Origin: Kineosporia sp. NBRC 101731
GTDB taxonomy: Bacteria > Actinomycetota > Actinomycetes > Actinomycetales > Kineosporiaceae
Direction of reading: 5' to 3'
Length of the DNA stretch: 64,000 bases
Assembly (NCBI RefSeq): GCF_030269305.1
Contig: NZ_BSTC01000001.1
Coordinates: 509,467 to 573,466 of the forward strand
Under the pieces are notes generated by a model, which ran no database searches, had not been told where the DNA came from, and worked only from the letters and a program-made list of their open reading frames with translations. The translations under genes and the position numbers were made by a program. Below, in pieces: positions 17,688 to 29,726 of this stretch (position 1 is its first letter; the number at the start of each line of letters is the position of its first letter).

Positions 17688-18307
17688 GGCGATCGGCGAT
17701 CGTGGCGGTGCTGGGGCTGCTCCTGGTGGCCGGGGCCGGTGGGCTCTACCTGTCCGGCCGGGACGAGCCGGCCGCCGCTGCCCCCGAGGCGGCACCGGTG
17801 GCCACGACGGGTGAGCTGACCGTGGAGGACGCCACCCGGACGTTCCTGGGAGACAGCGCGCCCGTCGGTCCGGCGGTCGCCTCCGAGAAAGGCGTGATCT
17901 ACGCCTACGACCAGGACACCTCCACGAGCTACGACGCGCCCGGAACCCTCGACATCCTGGCCGTGGACGTCAGCGAATCGTCGACCCACGTGAGGTTCTC
18001 GATGAGCGCTGAGTCGGAACTGCGACTTCGGCTCGCCGGGTACATCGAGACCACGCTGTCGGGTTTCCACACCGCCACGCTGGTGGCGGAACAGGCCGAC
18101 CTGTCGATGACCGGGGCCCGGTGGATCGGCGCGAACGAGCTGTCGGCCGACTGCACCTGCGGCCGCCGGCCGGAGGTCGTCGACGCCGACGGGGTCGAGG
18201 TCAGCCTGCTGTTCCCGGCCCTGCCCGCGTCCGTCACCGAGGTCCAGCTCAAGGTGCCGGGTTTCGTCCCGCTCACCGCCCCCGTCAACCGAGTAGGTGC
18301 GGAATGA
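17684..18307 (+). CDS. exported protein B1, unknown function
   Basis: A 207-residue protein with an N-terminal membrane/signal segment (about 3-24) and an extracytoplasmic domain. It is a paralogue of the protein at 18984: both have a SExGVIYAY segment, ESSTHVRFS, a CTCGR motif with two close cysteines, and a C-terminal block LLFPALPASVTEVQLKVPGF. I do not recognise the family. The GTG start overlaps the A1 stop and the stop overlaps the A2 start (ATGA), so A1, B1, A2 and B2 are translated as one coupled unit. The constant A-B pairing suggests that A and B proteins interact (inference). Confidence 0.7.
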   Translation: MRRSAIVAVLGLLLVAGAGGLYLSGRDEPAAAAPEAAPVATTGELTVEDATRTFLGDSAPVGPAVASEKGVIYAYDQDTSTSYDAPGTLDILAVDVSESSTHVRFSMSAESELRLRLAGYIETTLSGFHTATLVAEQADLSMTGARWIGANELSADCTCGRRPEVVDADGVEVSLLFPALPASVTEVQLKVPGFVPLTAPVNRVGAE

Positions 18308-18987
18308 GACACATCATCGCGCTGGCCCTGGCCGGGACCCTGACCTCGGCCACCACCGGCGGCGTCTCGGTCGCGGAGCTGGGTGACCAGAAGGTGCCGG
18401 TCCTGGGTTCCACCACACTGGCCCAGGACATGGAGTCCGAGGGGGTCAAGGCGACGGTGCTGGTGAACGGGGTGCGCCGGATCGACGGGGCGACGATCGT
18501 CTACTACTCGGCCGGGCTGCCGAAGGGCGCGCCGGCGCAGAGCTGGTCCGCCTTCAACGCCTTCGCGTCGGACCGCGTCTCGGCGGCCTCGGGTGGTGTC
18601 GGCAACGTGCGGCTGATCGATTTCCCGCACCAGAAGATCTACCTGCCACTGGTGAAGATGTCGCAGTACGGCACCGAGCAGGCCATGGTGTCGCCCTCGG
18701 CGGCCTGGCCCTCCGACGAGTCCGGGGGCACCTTCTACACGTTCTACGCGGTGATGCCGGAGCTGCCCGACGACGTCGGCACGGTCGATGTGATGGTGGG
18801 GCACGGCGACATCGTGCACGACGTGAAGGTCGACGAGGGTGTGATGGAACCGGCCTCCTTGCAAGAGAAACCGATCCGGATGGGCCAGGTCTGGCCGTTG
18901 ATCGACCAGGTCGCCGCGGCGGGTTCGGTGGCGCCGGAAGACTCGGTCCGGCCCCTGATCGGCAGATCGACGGAGGAGGGGCAGTGA
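18304..18987 (+). CDS. exported protein A2, paralogue of A1 without the OmpA domain
   Basis: A 227-residue protein with a short signal peptide (about 1-24). The mature part aligns with the middle domain of A1 through KVPVLGSTTL, KATVLVNGVRRI, YYSAGL, GNVRLIDF, GGTFYTFYAVMPELPDD, VMVGHGDIVHDV and GVMEPASLQEKPIRMG, then stops where A1 continues into its OmpA domain. It therefore lacks the wall anchor. It overlaps B1 and B2 by 4 bases at each end. The two copies have diverged considerably in connecting loops, so the duplication is not recent. Confidence 0.7.
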   Translation: MRHIIALALAGTLTSATTGGVSVAELGDQKVPVLGSTTLAQDMESEGVKATVLVNGVRRIDGATIVYYSAGLPKGAPAQSWSAFNAFASDRVSAASGGVGNVRLIDFPHQKIYLPLVKMSQYGTEQAMVSPSAAWPSDESGGTFYTFYAVMPELPDDVGTVDVMVGHGDIVHDVKVDEGVMEPASLQEKPIRMGQVWPLIDQVAAAGSVAPEDSVRPLIGRSTEEGQ

Positions 18988-19586
18988 TCAGCAGGGACAG
19001 ACGCCGCGCCGGGCTGGTGCTCCTGGCGGGCCTGGTGGCGGTGGCCGTGGCGGCGGTGATCTTCGTGCAGGGTGGTGGCCTGACGAAGTGGCGTACCGGG
19101 GGCGAGGAGCTGTCGGTGCGCGATGCCACTGCGAAGTATCTCGATCAGGCGCCGCAGCGGGCGCCGGCCCTGGCCTCGGAGCAGGGCGTGATCTATGCGT
19201 ACTCGCCGGACGACTACCAGAGTTACGAGGCGACCGGCACTCTCGAGGTGCAGGCCGTGGACGCCGGGGAATCGTCGACACATGTGCGGTTCTCACTGAG
19301 CGCGTCGTCGGAGCAGCAGCTGAGTTCGGGCCGGTACACCGACAGCAGCGGCGCGGGATTCCGTACGGCCACTCTCACGGCGGCCGGGCAGACCGTGACG
19401 GGCGCCGAGTGGACGGGCGCCGACGGGGGCCGGGCGGACTGCACGTGTGGCCGGGAACCGAAGACCGTGGGGCCCGCCGGGATCGACATCAGTCTGCTGT
19501 TCCCGGCCCTTCCCGGGTCGGTGACCGAGGTTCAGCTCACCGTGCCGGGTTTCGTTCCGCTCACGGTTCCCGTGTCCGGGCGATGA
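18984..19586 (+). CDS. exported protein B2, paralogue of B1
   Basis: A 200-residue protein with one N-terminal hydrophobic segment (about 9-29) and an extracytoplasmic domain closely following B1: SEQGVIYAYSPDD, ESSTHVRFSLSA, GFRTATLT, ADCTCGREP and SLLFPALPGSVTEVQLTVPGF. The CTCG cysteines are conserved in both copies, so they may form a disulfide or bind metal. It is the last gene of the A-B-A-B operon and ends inside a long hairpin. Function unknown. Confidence 0.7.
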   Translation: MISRDRRRAGLVLLAGLVAVAVAAVIFVQGGGLTKWRTGGEELSVRDATAKYLDQAPQRAPALASEQGVIYAYSPDDYQSYEATGTLEVQAVDAGESSTHVRFSLSASSEQQLSSGRYTDSSGAGFRTATLTAAGQTVTGAEWTGADGGRADCTCGREPKTVGPAGIDISLLFPALPGSVTEVQLTVPGFVPLTVPVSGR

Positions 19587-19604
19587 CATGACCCGGACAC
19601 GGGA
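19570..19604. terminator. 12-bp hairpin between convergent genes
   Basis: CCCGTGTCCGGG (19570-19581) and CCCGGACACGGG (19593-19604) form a perfect 12-bp stem with an 11-base loop. The left arm overlaps the last codons of B2, and the right arm ends 12 bases before the stop of the convergent gene at 19617. It could end transcription from both sides. Confidence 0.7.
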
Positions 19605-19616
19605 GGCCGGGATGGG

Positions 19617-20219
19617 TTACCGGGACTGCAGGGCGTCCAGCGCCACGGCCATGGCGGCGGCCAGACGGCCGTCCAGACGGGCGCCCGGCACCTCGACCTC
19701 GTAGCGGTCACGCAGTGAGCGCTTGCGCTGCGAGCTCAGGAGCACCGTGCCGTCCGGGTCGGTGAAGTCGAAGTGGAAGACGAACGGCGACGGCAGATCG
19801 CTGAGGACGGGCAGGAACTCCCAGACCCGGCGGGCGATCGCCACGTTCTTGTTGCGCTCGGTGCCGAACAGTTCCACCGGGCTGTTGGCGAAGCCCATGT
19901 GCCACGAGCTGCGCAGGAGTGACTTGCCGAAGTCCTTACGGAACCAGCCGATGGTCTGGCCGGTGGCGTCCTGGACGTCGTAGGTGGCGCCGAGGTCGAG
20001 ACGCTGACGGGCCTTGAAGCTGAACACCGGCTCCGTGCGGTTCTCGTCCGCGTAGAAGGTGACCTCCTCCTTGAACGCCAGGCGCTTCTGCTGGGCGAAG
20101 GCCAGCAGGTCACCGGTACTGCCGTCGGGCCGCAGCTCGCGGATCTCGTAACGGTTGACCATCAGGGTGATCTTCTGGGTCACCGCGAAACGCTCGATGC
20201 TCCTCAGGTCGGAGACCAT
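19617..20219 (-). CDS. LURP-one-related (tubby-like) family protein
   Basis: A 200-residue cytosolic protein of the LURP-one-related/scramblase-like beta-barrel family. Typical features are YEIRE followed by FAQQKRLAFKEEVTFYADE, VFSFKARQRLDLGATYDV, and GWFRKDFGKSLLRSSW. Members share a 12-stranded barrel around a hydrophobic helix; the bacterial role is not established. An ATG at 20219 with GAGAAG 9 bases upstream is used; an internal ATG at 20162 (MVNRYEIRE) would give the minimal domain. It is monocistronic and convergent with the A-B-A-B operon. Confidence 0.78.
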   Translation of the reverse strand: MVSDLRSIERFAVTQKITLMVNRYEIRELRPDGSTGDLLAFAQQKRLAFKEEVTFYADENRTEPVFSFKARQRLDLGATYDVQDATGQTIGWFRKDFGKSLLRSSWHMGFANSPVELFGTERNKNVAIARRVWEFLPVLSDLPSPFVFHFDFTDPDGTVLLSSQRKRSLRDRYEVEVPGARLDGRLAAAMAVALDALQSR

Positions 20220-20736
20220 CAGTTCACGCTTCTCTCTGTACAGACGTCCGATATGTGCGGGTCATTGTTGCGTAGGGCAGCGTTCCGTGTCCGGCGCTTT
20301 GAACGGTCCACCCATTGCTCACTTAAAGTAGTGATCCACCGCGATTTCGTCGATATGACCCCAATACTCCTTGACGTCGGATTGCGCTATCTGAGAGGTT
20401 TTTCCAGCAAGGTTCGGCGGTGTCGATCCAGTCCTCGTGACAGCCCGTACGAATCTCACCACATACTCAGAACTGCAACTAGGACACTCTGCGTGAGGCA
20501 TCGGCCCGCATGAGTCCCACCAGGCTGCGGGGCCTGGGTGGTGCGACATCGAGCGCGCTGCCCAGGTCTCGCCCCCAACCGCGGTTCCCGGGTGGCCGGA
20601 ATGCGCCAATCGCGATCTCATTCCTTCCAGCGGTCCCAATTGTTGCTCGGCCGTTCGGGTATGCCACGGTTACCCGGCAGTGCGCCGGCAAGGTGCGTGC
20701 TCAGCCTGCTCCCAGATCGTCATGAAGGGTTTGGTC
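20220..20736. other. 517-bp lower-GC intergenic region, no convincing gene
   Basis: The first half (20220-20480) is noticeably richer in A/T than its surroundings and should hold the promoter of the minus-strand LURP-one-related gene. A 106-codon minus-strand frame (20319-20639) includes a CPSC motif but lacks a ribosome site and normal codon bias. I see no RNA gene or repeat. Confidence 0.4.
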
Positions 20737-21450
20737 GTGATCATCCGTCGGCTCGTCGGGGTCGTACTCGTGGTGCTTGTGCTGCTGGTCGTTGTCGACC
20801 GCGTGACATGGTGGGCAGCCCGCCGCGTGGTCGCCGAGAGAGTCCAGAGCGAGGCCGGCCTGGCAGAGCGACCAGATGTCGAGGTGCACGGATTCCCGCT
20901 GCTCACTCAGGCTCTCGGGGGTAAGTACGACCAGGTCAACGCCAAGGTCGACGACCTCAGCGTGCAGGACGGCGTCACTGTCGACCAGCTCGACGTGGAG
21001 ATGCGGGGCATTCACGCCAGCCTCGGCGACCTGGTGAAGCACCGCGTGGGTGACGTGCCGGTCGACTCCGCCGTGGCCGACGCGACGGTGGGGTACGCGT
21101 CCATCGACCGGGTGGTCGCGGACAACATGCCCGACGACAACCTCAAGGTGGAATTCACCGAGGGCGACGGCGGAAACCTTTCCATCACCGGCACCTACGA
21201 GAGCCCGCTGGGCAGCACCCAGTTGCAGGGCGAGGCCGGCGTCACGATCAAGGACGGGGACCTGTTGCTGCAGCTGACGCAGGACTCCCTCGCCGACATC
21301 GACCCGCTGCTGCGCCCGCAGGTGAAGTCGCTGCTGAACCGCTCCTACCACCTGCCCGAGCTGCCGTTCGGGTTCACCGCGCAAGACGTGACGGTGGGCC
21401 AGGAGGGCGTGACGGTTCGCGCCACGACCACCGAGGTCCAGTTGAGCTGA
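20737..21450 (+). CDS. LmeA-like phospholipid-binding protein (DUF2993)
   Basis: A 237-residue protein with an N-terminal membrane anchor (about 3-24, Val/Leu-rich) and an extracytoplasmic DUF2993 domain. Family traits are DVEVHGFPLLTQALGGKYDQV, VDQLDVEMRGI and the C-terminal LPELPFGFTAQDVTV. LmeA of mycobacteria is a periplasmic phospholipid-binding protein needed for lipomannan elongation; the role here is inferred by family. The GTG at 20737 has GAAGGG 7 bases upstream; the ATG at 20722 lacks such a site. An intrinsic terminator follows. Confidence 0.82.
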   Translation: MIIRRLVGVVLVVLVLLVVVDRVTWWAARRVVAERVQSEAGLAERPDVEVHGFPLLTQALGGKYDQVNAKVDDLSVQDGVTVDQLDVEMRGIHASLGDLVKHRVGDVPVDSAVADATVGYASIDRVVADNMPDDNLKVEFTEGDGGNLSITGTYESPLGSTQLQGEAGVTIKDGDLLLQLTQDSLADIDPLLRPQVKSLLNRSYHLPELPFGFTAQDVTVGQEGVTVRATTTEVQLS

Positions 21451-21469
21451 CGTCACACCGAGGCCATGA

Positions 21470-21505
21470 GGGCCGGGATCCCCACTCGGGGTCCCGGCCC
21501 TTTTT
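21470..21505 (+). terminator. intrinsic terminator with U-tract
   Basis: GGGCCGGGATCCCC (21470-21483), a CACT-like loop, and GGGGTCCCGGCCC (21488-21500) form a 13-bp stem with one bulged T, followed directly by TTTTT (21501-21505). This is the most classical terminator in the window and ends the lmeA-like transcript. Confidence 0.92.
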
Positions 21506-21542
21506 CGTTCCCGGGAAAGCAGATGACGCAGGCATGCGCTAA

Positions 21543-21563
21543 CTTGAGTGGAACAGACTCAAC
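21543..21563. promoter_or_regulatory. HAIR operator (HspR-binding site) upstream of clpB
   Basis: CTTGAGT (21543-21549), 7 bases, ACTCAAC (21557-21563): one mismatch from the HspR consensus, at the last base. It lies 58 bases before the clpB start, so HspR from the dnaK operon should control clpB too. Confidence 0.93.
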
Positions 21564-21620
21564 TCTGTCAGCGTTGCGAAGTGCAGTAGTTCCATCAGCA
21601 CTCGGAGGTAACTGAGCACC

Positions 21621-24290
<2,670 letters not shown>

Positions 24291-24302
24291 CACTCGCCAT
24301 GA

Positions 24303-24344
24303 AGCAGCGAAGCCCTCGCCGATCCCGGCGAGGGCTTCGCTGCT
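24303..24344. terminator. 18-19-bp bidirectional terminator between clpB and the subtilase gene
   Basis: AGCAGCGAAGCCCTCGCC (24303-24320) and its exact complement (24327-24344) form a perfect stem, closed by a GATCCC loop whose outer G-C can add a nineteenth pair. It sits between convergent genes, 13 bases after the clpB stop and 16 before the subtilase stop. Confidence 0.85.
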
Positions 24345-24359
24345 GTGAGGACGTCGGGG

Positions 24360-26411
<2,052 letters not shown>

Positions 26412-26702
26412 GCGCAGCACTCTACGGGGGCGCACCGACAGGATGCCGGACCCGCGACCGGGCACAGGGGCGAAAATCGTGCGTTCCGTAGTCACCCTCA
26501 TACGTTTCGGTGATCGATTGACTGGTCCTTCCGGACCTCCTATTTCGTGCTTGACCGAGATTTAAATTGTGGAATCTGAACGGCCCGGGCGTGTCCGGCG
26601 TCAGGAAAAGCGTTTCCGGTCGGTCGAGACAAGTGCGGTGTCGGTTCCCGGCTACGTCACTGGAGCCCCGGTGGACCCGGGCGTTCGCTAGGTTTACCGG
26701 GT

Positions 26703-29700
26703 ATGGGACCGGTGGCCGGGTCGTTGGTGCTCGGCCGGCTGGCAGCAGCGCGAGGGCGTCAGGCCGCGGTGCTGATCGCGCTCGCCGTCGCCGTGCTCAT
26801 CCCGGTGCTGATCGGTGCGTCCACCCAGATCACGGCCGATGCCGCGCTCGGCCGCGCGCTCCAGCGACTGCCGGTCGGGGAACGCAGCGCGATCGTCTCG
26901 TTCAACGGCTTTCTCACCCCGGACGAGCTCGCGGCCATGGATCGGCTCTCCCGCGATCGTCTCGCCGACCTCACCCAGGGCCCGGTCCGGCGCCAGCTGG
27001 TGCACCGCACGCTGTCCGACGGTTCGGGCGTCGACTTCGTGCTGGCCGCGACCGACGGACTGGCCGGGGCGGTGCGCCTCGTCAGCGGCCGGATGCCCGC
27101 CGGCTGCACGCCGCAGCGCTGCGAGGTGGTCGAGATCGAGGCCACCACGGGAGATCTCGCCGGTGCTCAGCCGCGCGTCGCGGACCTCGGCCTGGTGGTG
27201 GTCGGCACGGTGCGGCGGTCCGACCCGCTGCTGCTCAGCGGCACCTTCGGGATCGACGGGCGGACACCGGTGCTGCTGGCCGACGGCGTCGGGCCGGTGA
27301 CCGGGGTGAGCGCGTTCTCGGCGATCGGCCACAGCTACGGCTGGGTGGGAGAACTCGACCGTTCGGTGATCTCGGCCCGGGGGGTCCAGGGGTGGATCGG
27401 GGTGGTCGACGCGGCGGCGGACGCGCTGGTGAGAGGTCGTCCCGGAACCATTCTCACCGTTCCGGAGAGCGGGGTGGCGGCCGAACTGGACCGGGCGGAC
27501 GCTTCCGCGAGCCGATTCAGTCTGCTGGCCGGTGGGTGCGGGCTGCTCCTGCTCGGCGCGGCGATGATCGGCGGGGCCGCGTTACGGCCCGACGTCCTGC
27601 GCTTCGCCGAGGCCCTGCGGCGGCGTGGGCTGGGACCCGTGCGGATCCGCGTCGTGGTGCTGGGGGAAGCGCTCGTCCTGGTCGTGGCGGCGGGTCTGGT
27701 CGGCCTGGGGCTCGGGGCCGGTGCGGCGGGCGTGTTGCTCGCCGACGCGGGGCTGCTCACCCGGGCCGCGGTCGGGGAAGCGCTCGTCTCCGCCCTGCCG
27801 ATGGTGATCGGTCTGCTGGCAGCCGCTTTCGCACTGCTCGCGATCGTGCTGCGGCCCGGTGCCGCGAACGAGCCGGCGGCCTGGCGGGCGGTGACCGGGT
27901 CGGCCGCCGGTGCTCTGGCGGCCCTGGTCCTGATCGCCTCCCGGGGCAGCGCCGACAGCAGCCGGCCAGACTCGCTGCTCGTCGCCCTGCCCGCGCTGCT
28001 CCTGCTATCGGCGGCGCTGCTGGCCGCCCGCACCTGGCCCTGGCTGGTGCGCGCGGTGCTGCGGTTGCTGCCCCGCCGCGCGGTGGCCGCCCGCCTGGCC
28101 GTCACGGGTATCGCCGGGCGCCCGCTGATCGCGGCCTCCTGTCTGGCCCTGCTCGTCGCGGCCATCGGGGCCACGGGTTTCGCGGCCTCCTACCGGGCCA
28201 CGCTGGATCGGGGAGCGCTGGATCAGGCCGCGTTCGCGGTGCCCACCGACGTTCGCGTCACCTCGGGGTCGAGGCCTGTGCTCGCCGAGGCCTCCCTCGC
28301 CGACTACGCCCGGTTGGCGCCCGGTTCCACCGTCGTCCCGGTGCTGCGGCAAGCCGGTTCGCTCAAGGTCGGCGCCGGTCGCACCGACGTGATCCAGTTC
28401 GTCGGCACCGATCCCGCGGCGCTGACGGGGATCCGGAGATGGTCGGCGGTGGTGGGTGACCCCGACCCGAGGGCCGTGGCCGGCCGGATCGATGTGGCGA
28501 AGGCATCGGCCGGGCTCGGGCTCCCGGCCGGATCGGTGATGAAGATCGCTCTGCGCCGCGAACTTCCGGACGTGCTGGTGATCGCCTGGCTGCGGGCCGC
28601 GGACGGCCGCGAGAGCGCGGTTCATCTGGCCTCGAAAGACGATGTGCTGGTGGGTGAGCTGCCGGCCGGTCGCTGGTCACTGGCCTCGCTGGCGGTGAGT
28701 CAGGACGAGGGCGCCGGCACGCGCCGTCAGCATCGTCTCGGGGAGAGCGCCAGTACGGCCGAGATTCCCTCGGGTGTCATCGGTCTGGGGTCGGTGACAG
28801 TCGACGGCGCCGCGGTGGACAACCCGTGGGGAGCCTGGAACGGCGAAGGGCTGACGATCGCGCCGGGCGGTGCCTGGGCGGACTTCACCTACCGGATCAC
28901 CGCGGCCAGCGCGTTCGTCTGGTCCACTCCGATCCCGGCCGGTGCCCCCGGATCGAGCGTGCCGCTGCGGGTGGCGGCCGACCCCGTCACCGCCGCCCAG
29001 TCGTCCACCCTCACGCTGACCCTCGCCGGTCAGAGCGTGACTGCCCAGGTGGTCGCTACCCTGCCCCGGTTCCCCACGGTCTCCGGCCGGTTCGTGCTGG
29101 CCGACGCCGACGGTCTCGGCCCGCTGTTCTCCCGCCTCACGCCCGGGGCCGGGCAACCCGGCGAGATCTGGCTCGGGCTGCCGGATCTGCCGGATCTGCC
29201 GGATTCTGGAACGACGGACGAGGTGAGGACGGCGTTCGCGGCGGCCCCCTTCGACGGGGTCACCGCCCAGTGGTCGGCCGGGGTGGCGCGCGACCTGCGC
29301 ACCGACCCGGTGGCCCAGGGGGCGCAGCGGGTGCTGTTCCTGGCCGCCCTGGCGACCCTGGCCGTGGCGCTGGCCGCGGTGGTGCTGCTGGTGGTCGGTG
29401 AGCGCACGGAAGACGCGGCCGAGTTCCTCACCTGGGAAGCAGGCGGGTTGCGGCCCGGGCTGTTACGTCGGGCGCTGTGGGGGAGAGCCGTGCTGATCGT
29501 CGTGGTGGCGGTACCGGCCGGGGTGGTCGCGGGCCTGGCCCTCACCGTGCTCACCGCGCGGCTGGTCCGCCTCACGGCCGGGGCCGGGGTACCTCAGCCG
29601 CCACTCGTGCCGGTGGTCGGCGCCGGTACCGCGATCCCGCTGGTGCTGGGCGCTTTCGTCGTCGCCCTGGCCGTCGCCGCCGGGGTGGCACTGACGTCGT

Positions 29701-29726
29701 TCCGGGAGGAGGAGCCGCGATGGTGA
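26703..29726 (+). CDS. FtsX-like ABC transporter permease
   Basis: A 1007-residue membrane protein with about ten helices in the FtsX/MacB-type layout: an N-terminal helix, a large extracytoplasmic domain (about 45-270), a group of helices, a second long extracytoplasmic domain (about 510-860) and a C-terminal bundle of three or more helices. It is coupled to the double ATPase gene (7-base overlap), so both form one transporter or mechanotransmission complex. Substrate unknown. A TAGGTT hexamer (26689-26694) precedes the ATG closely with no clear ribosome site, suggesting a very short or absent leader. Confidence 0.82.
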   Translation: MGPVAGSLVLGRLAAARGRQAAVLIALAVAVLIPVLIGASTQITADAALGRALQRLPVGERSAIVSFNGFLTPDELAAMDRLSRDRLADLTQGPVRRQLVHRTLSDGSGVDFVLAATDGLAGAVRLVSGRMPAGCTPQRCEVVEIEATTGDLAGAQPRVADLGLVVVGTVRRSDPLLLSGTFGIDGRTPVLLADGVGPVTGVSAFSAIGHSYGWVGELDRSVISARGVQGWIGVVDAAADALVRGRPGTILTVPESGVAAELDRADASASRFSLLAGGCGLLLLGAAMIGGAALRPDVLRFAEALRRRGLGPVRIRVVVLGEALVLVVAAGLVGLGLGAGAAGVLLADAGLLTRAAVGEALVSALPMVIGLLAAAFALLAIVLRPGAANEPAAWRAVTGSAAGALAALVLIASRGSADSSRPDSLLVALPALLLLSAALLAARTWPWLVRAVLRLLPRRAVAARLAVTGIAGRPLIAASCLALLVAAIGATGFAASYRATLDRGALDQAAFAVPTDVRVTSGSRPVLAEASLADYARLAPGSTVVPVLRQAGSLKVGAGRTDVIQFVGTDPAALTGIRRWSAVVGDPDPRAVAGRIDVAKASAGLGLPAGSVMKIALRRELPDVLVIAWLRAADGRESAVHLASKDDVLVGELPAGRWSLASLAVSQDEGAGTRRQHRLGESASTAEIPSGVIGLGSVTVDGAAVDNPWGAWNGEGLTIAPGGAWADFTYRITAASAFVWSTPIPAGAPGSSVPLRVAADPVTAAQSSTLTLTLAGQSVTAQVVATLPRFPTVSGRFVLADADGLGPLFSRLTPGAGQPGEIWLGLPDLPDLPDSGTTDEVRTAFAAAPFDGVTAQWSAGVARDLRTDPVAQGAQRVLFLAALATLAVALAAVVLLVVGERTEDAAEFLTWEAGGLRPGLLRRALWGRAVLIVVVAVPAGVVAGLALTVLTARLVRLTAGAGVPQPPLVPVVGAGTAIPLVLGAFVVALAVAAGVALTSFREEEPRW

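Noticed and set aside
20319-20639. A 106-codon minus-strand frame with a CPSC motif
   Set aside because: Lower GC, atypical codon use, no ribosome site, and only one Cys pair. Too weak to call a gene.
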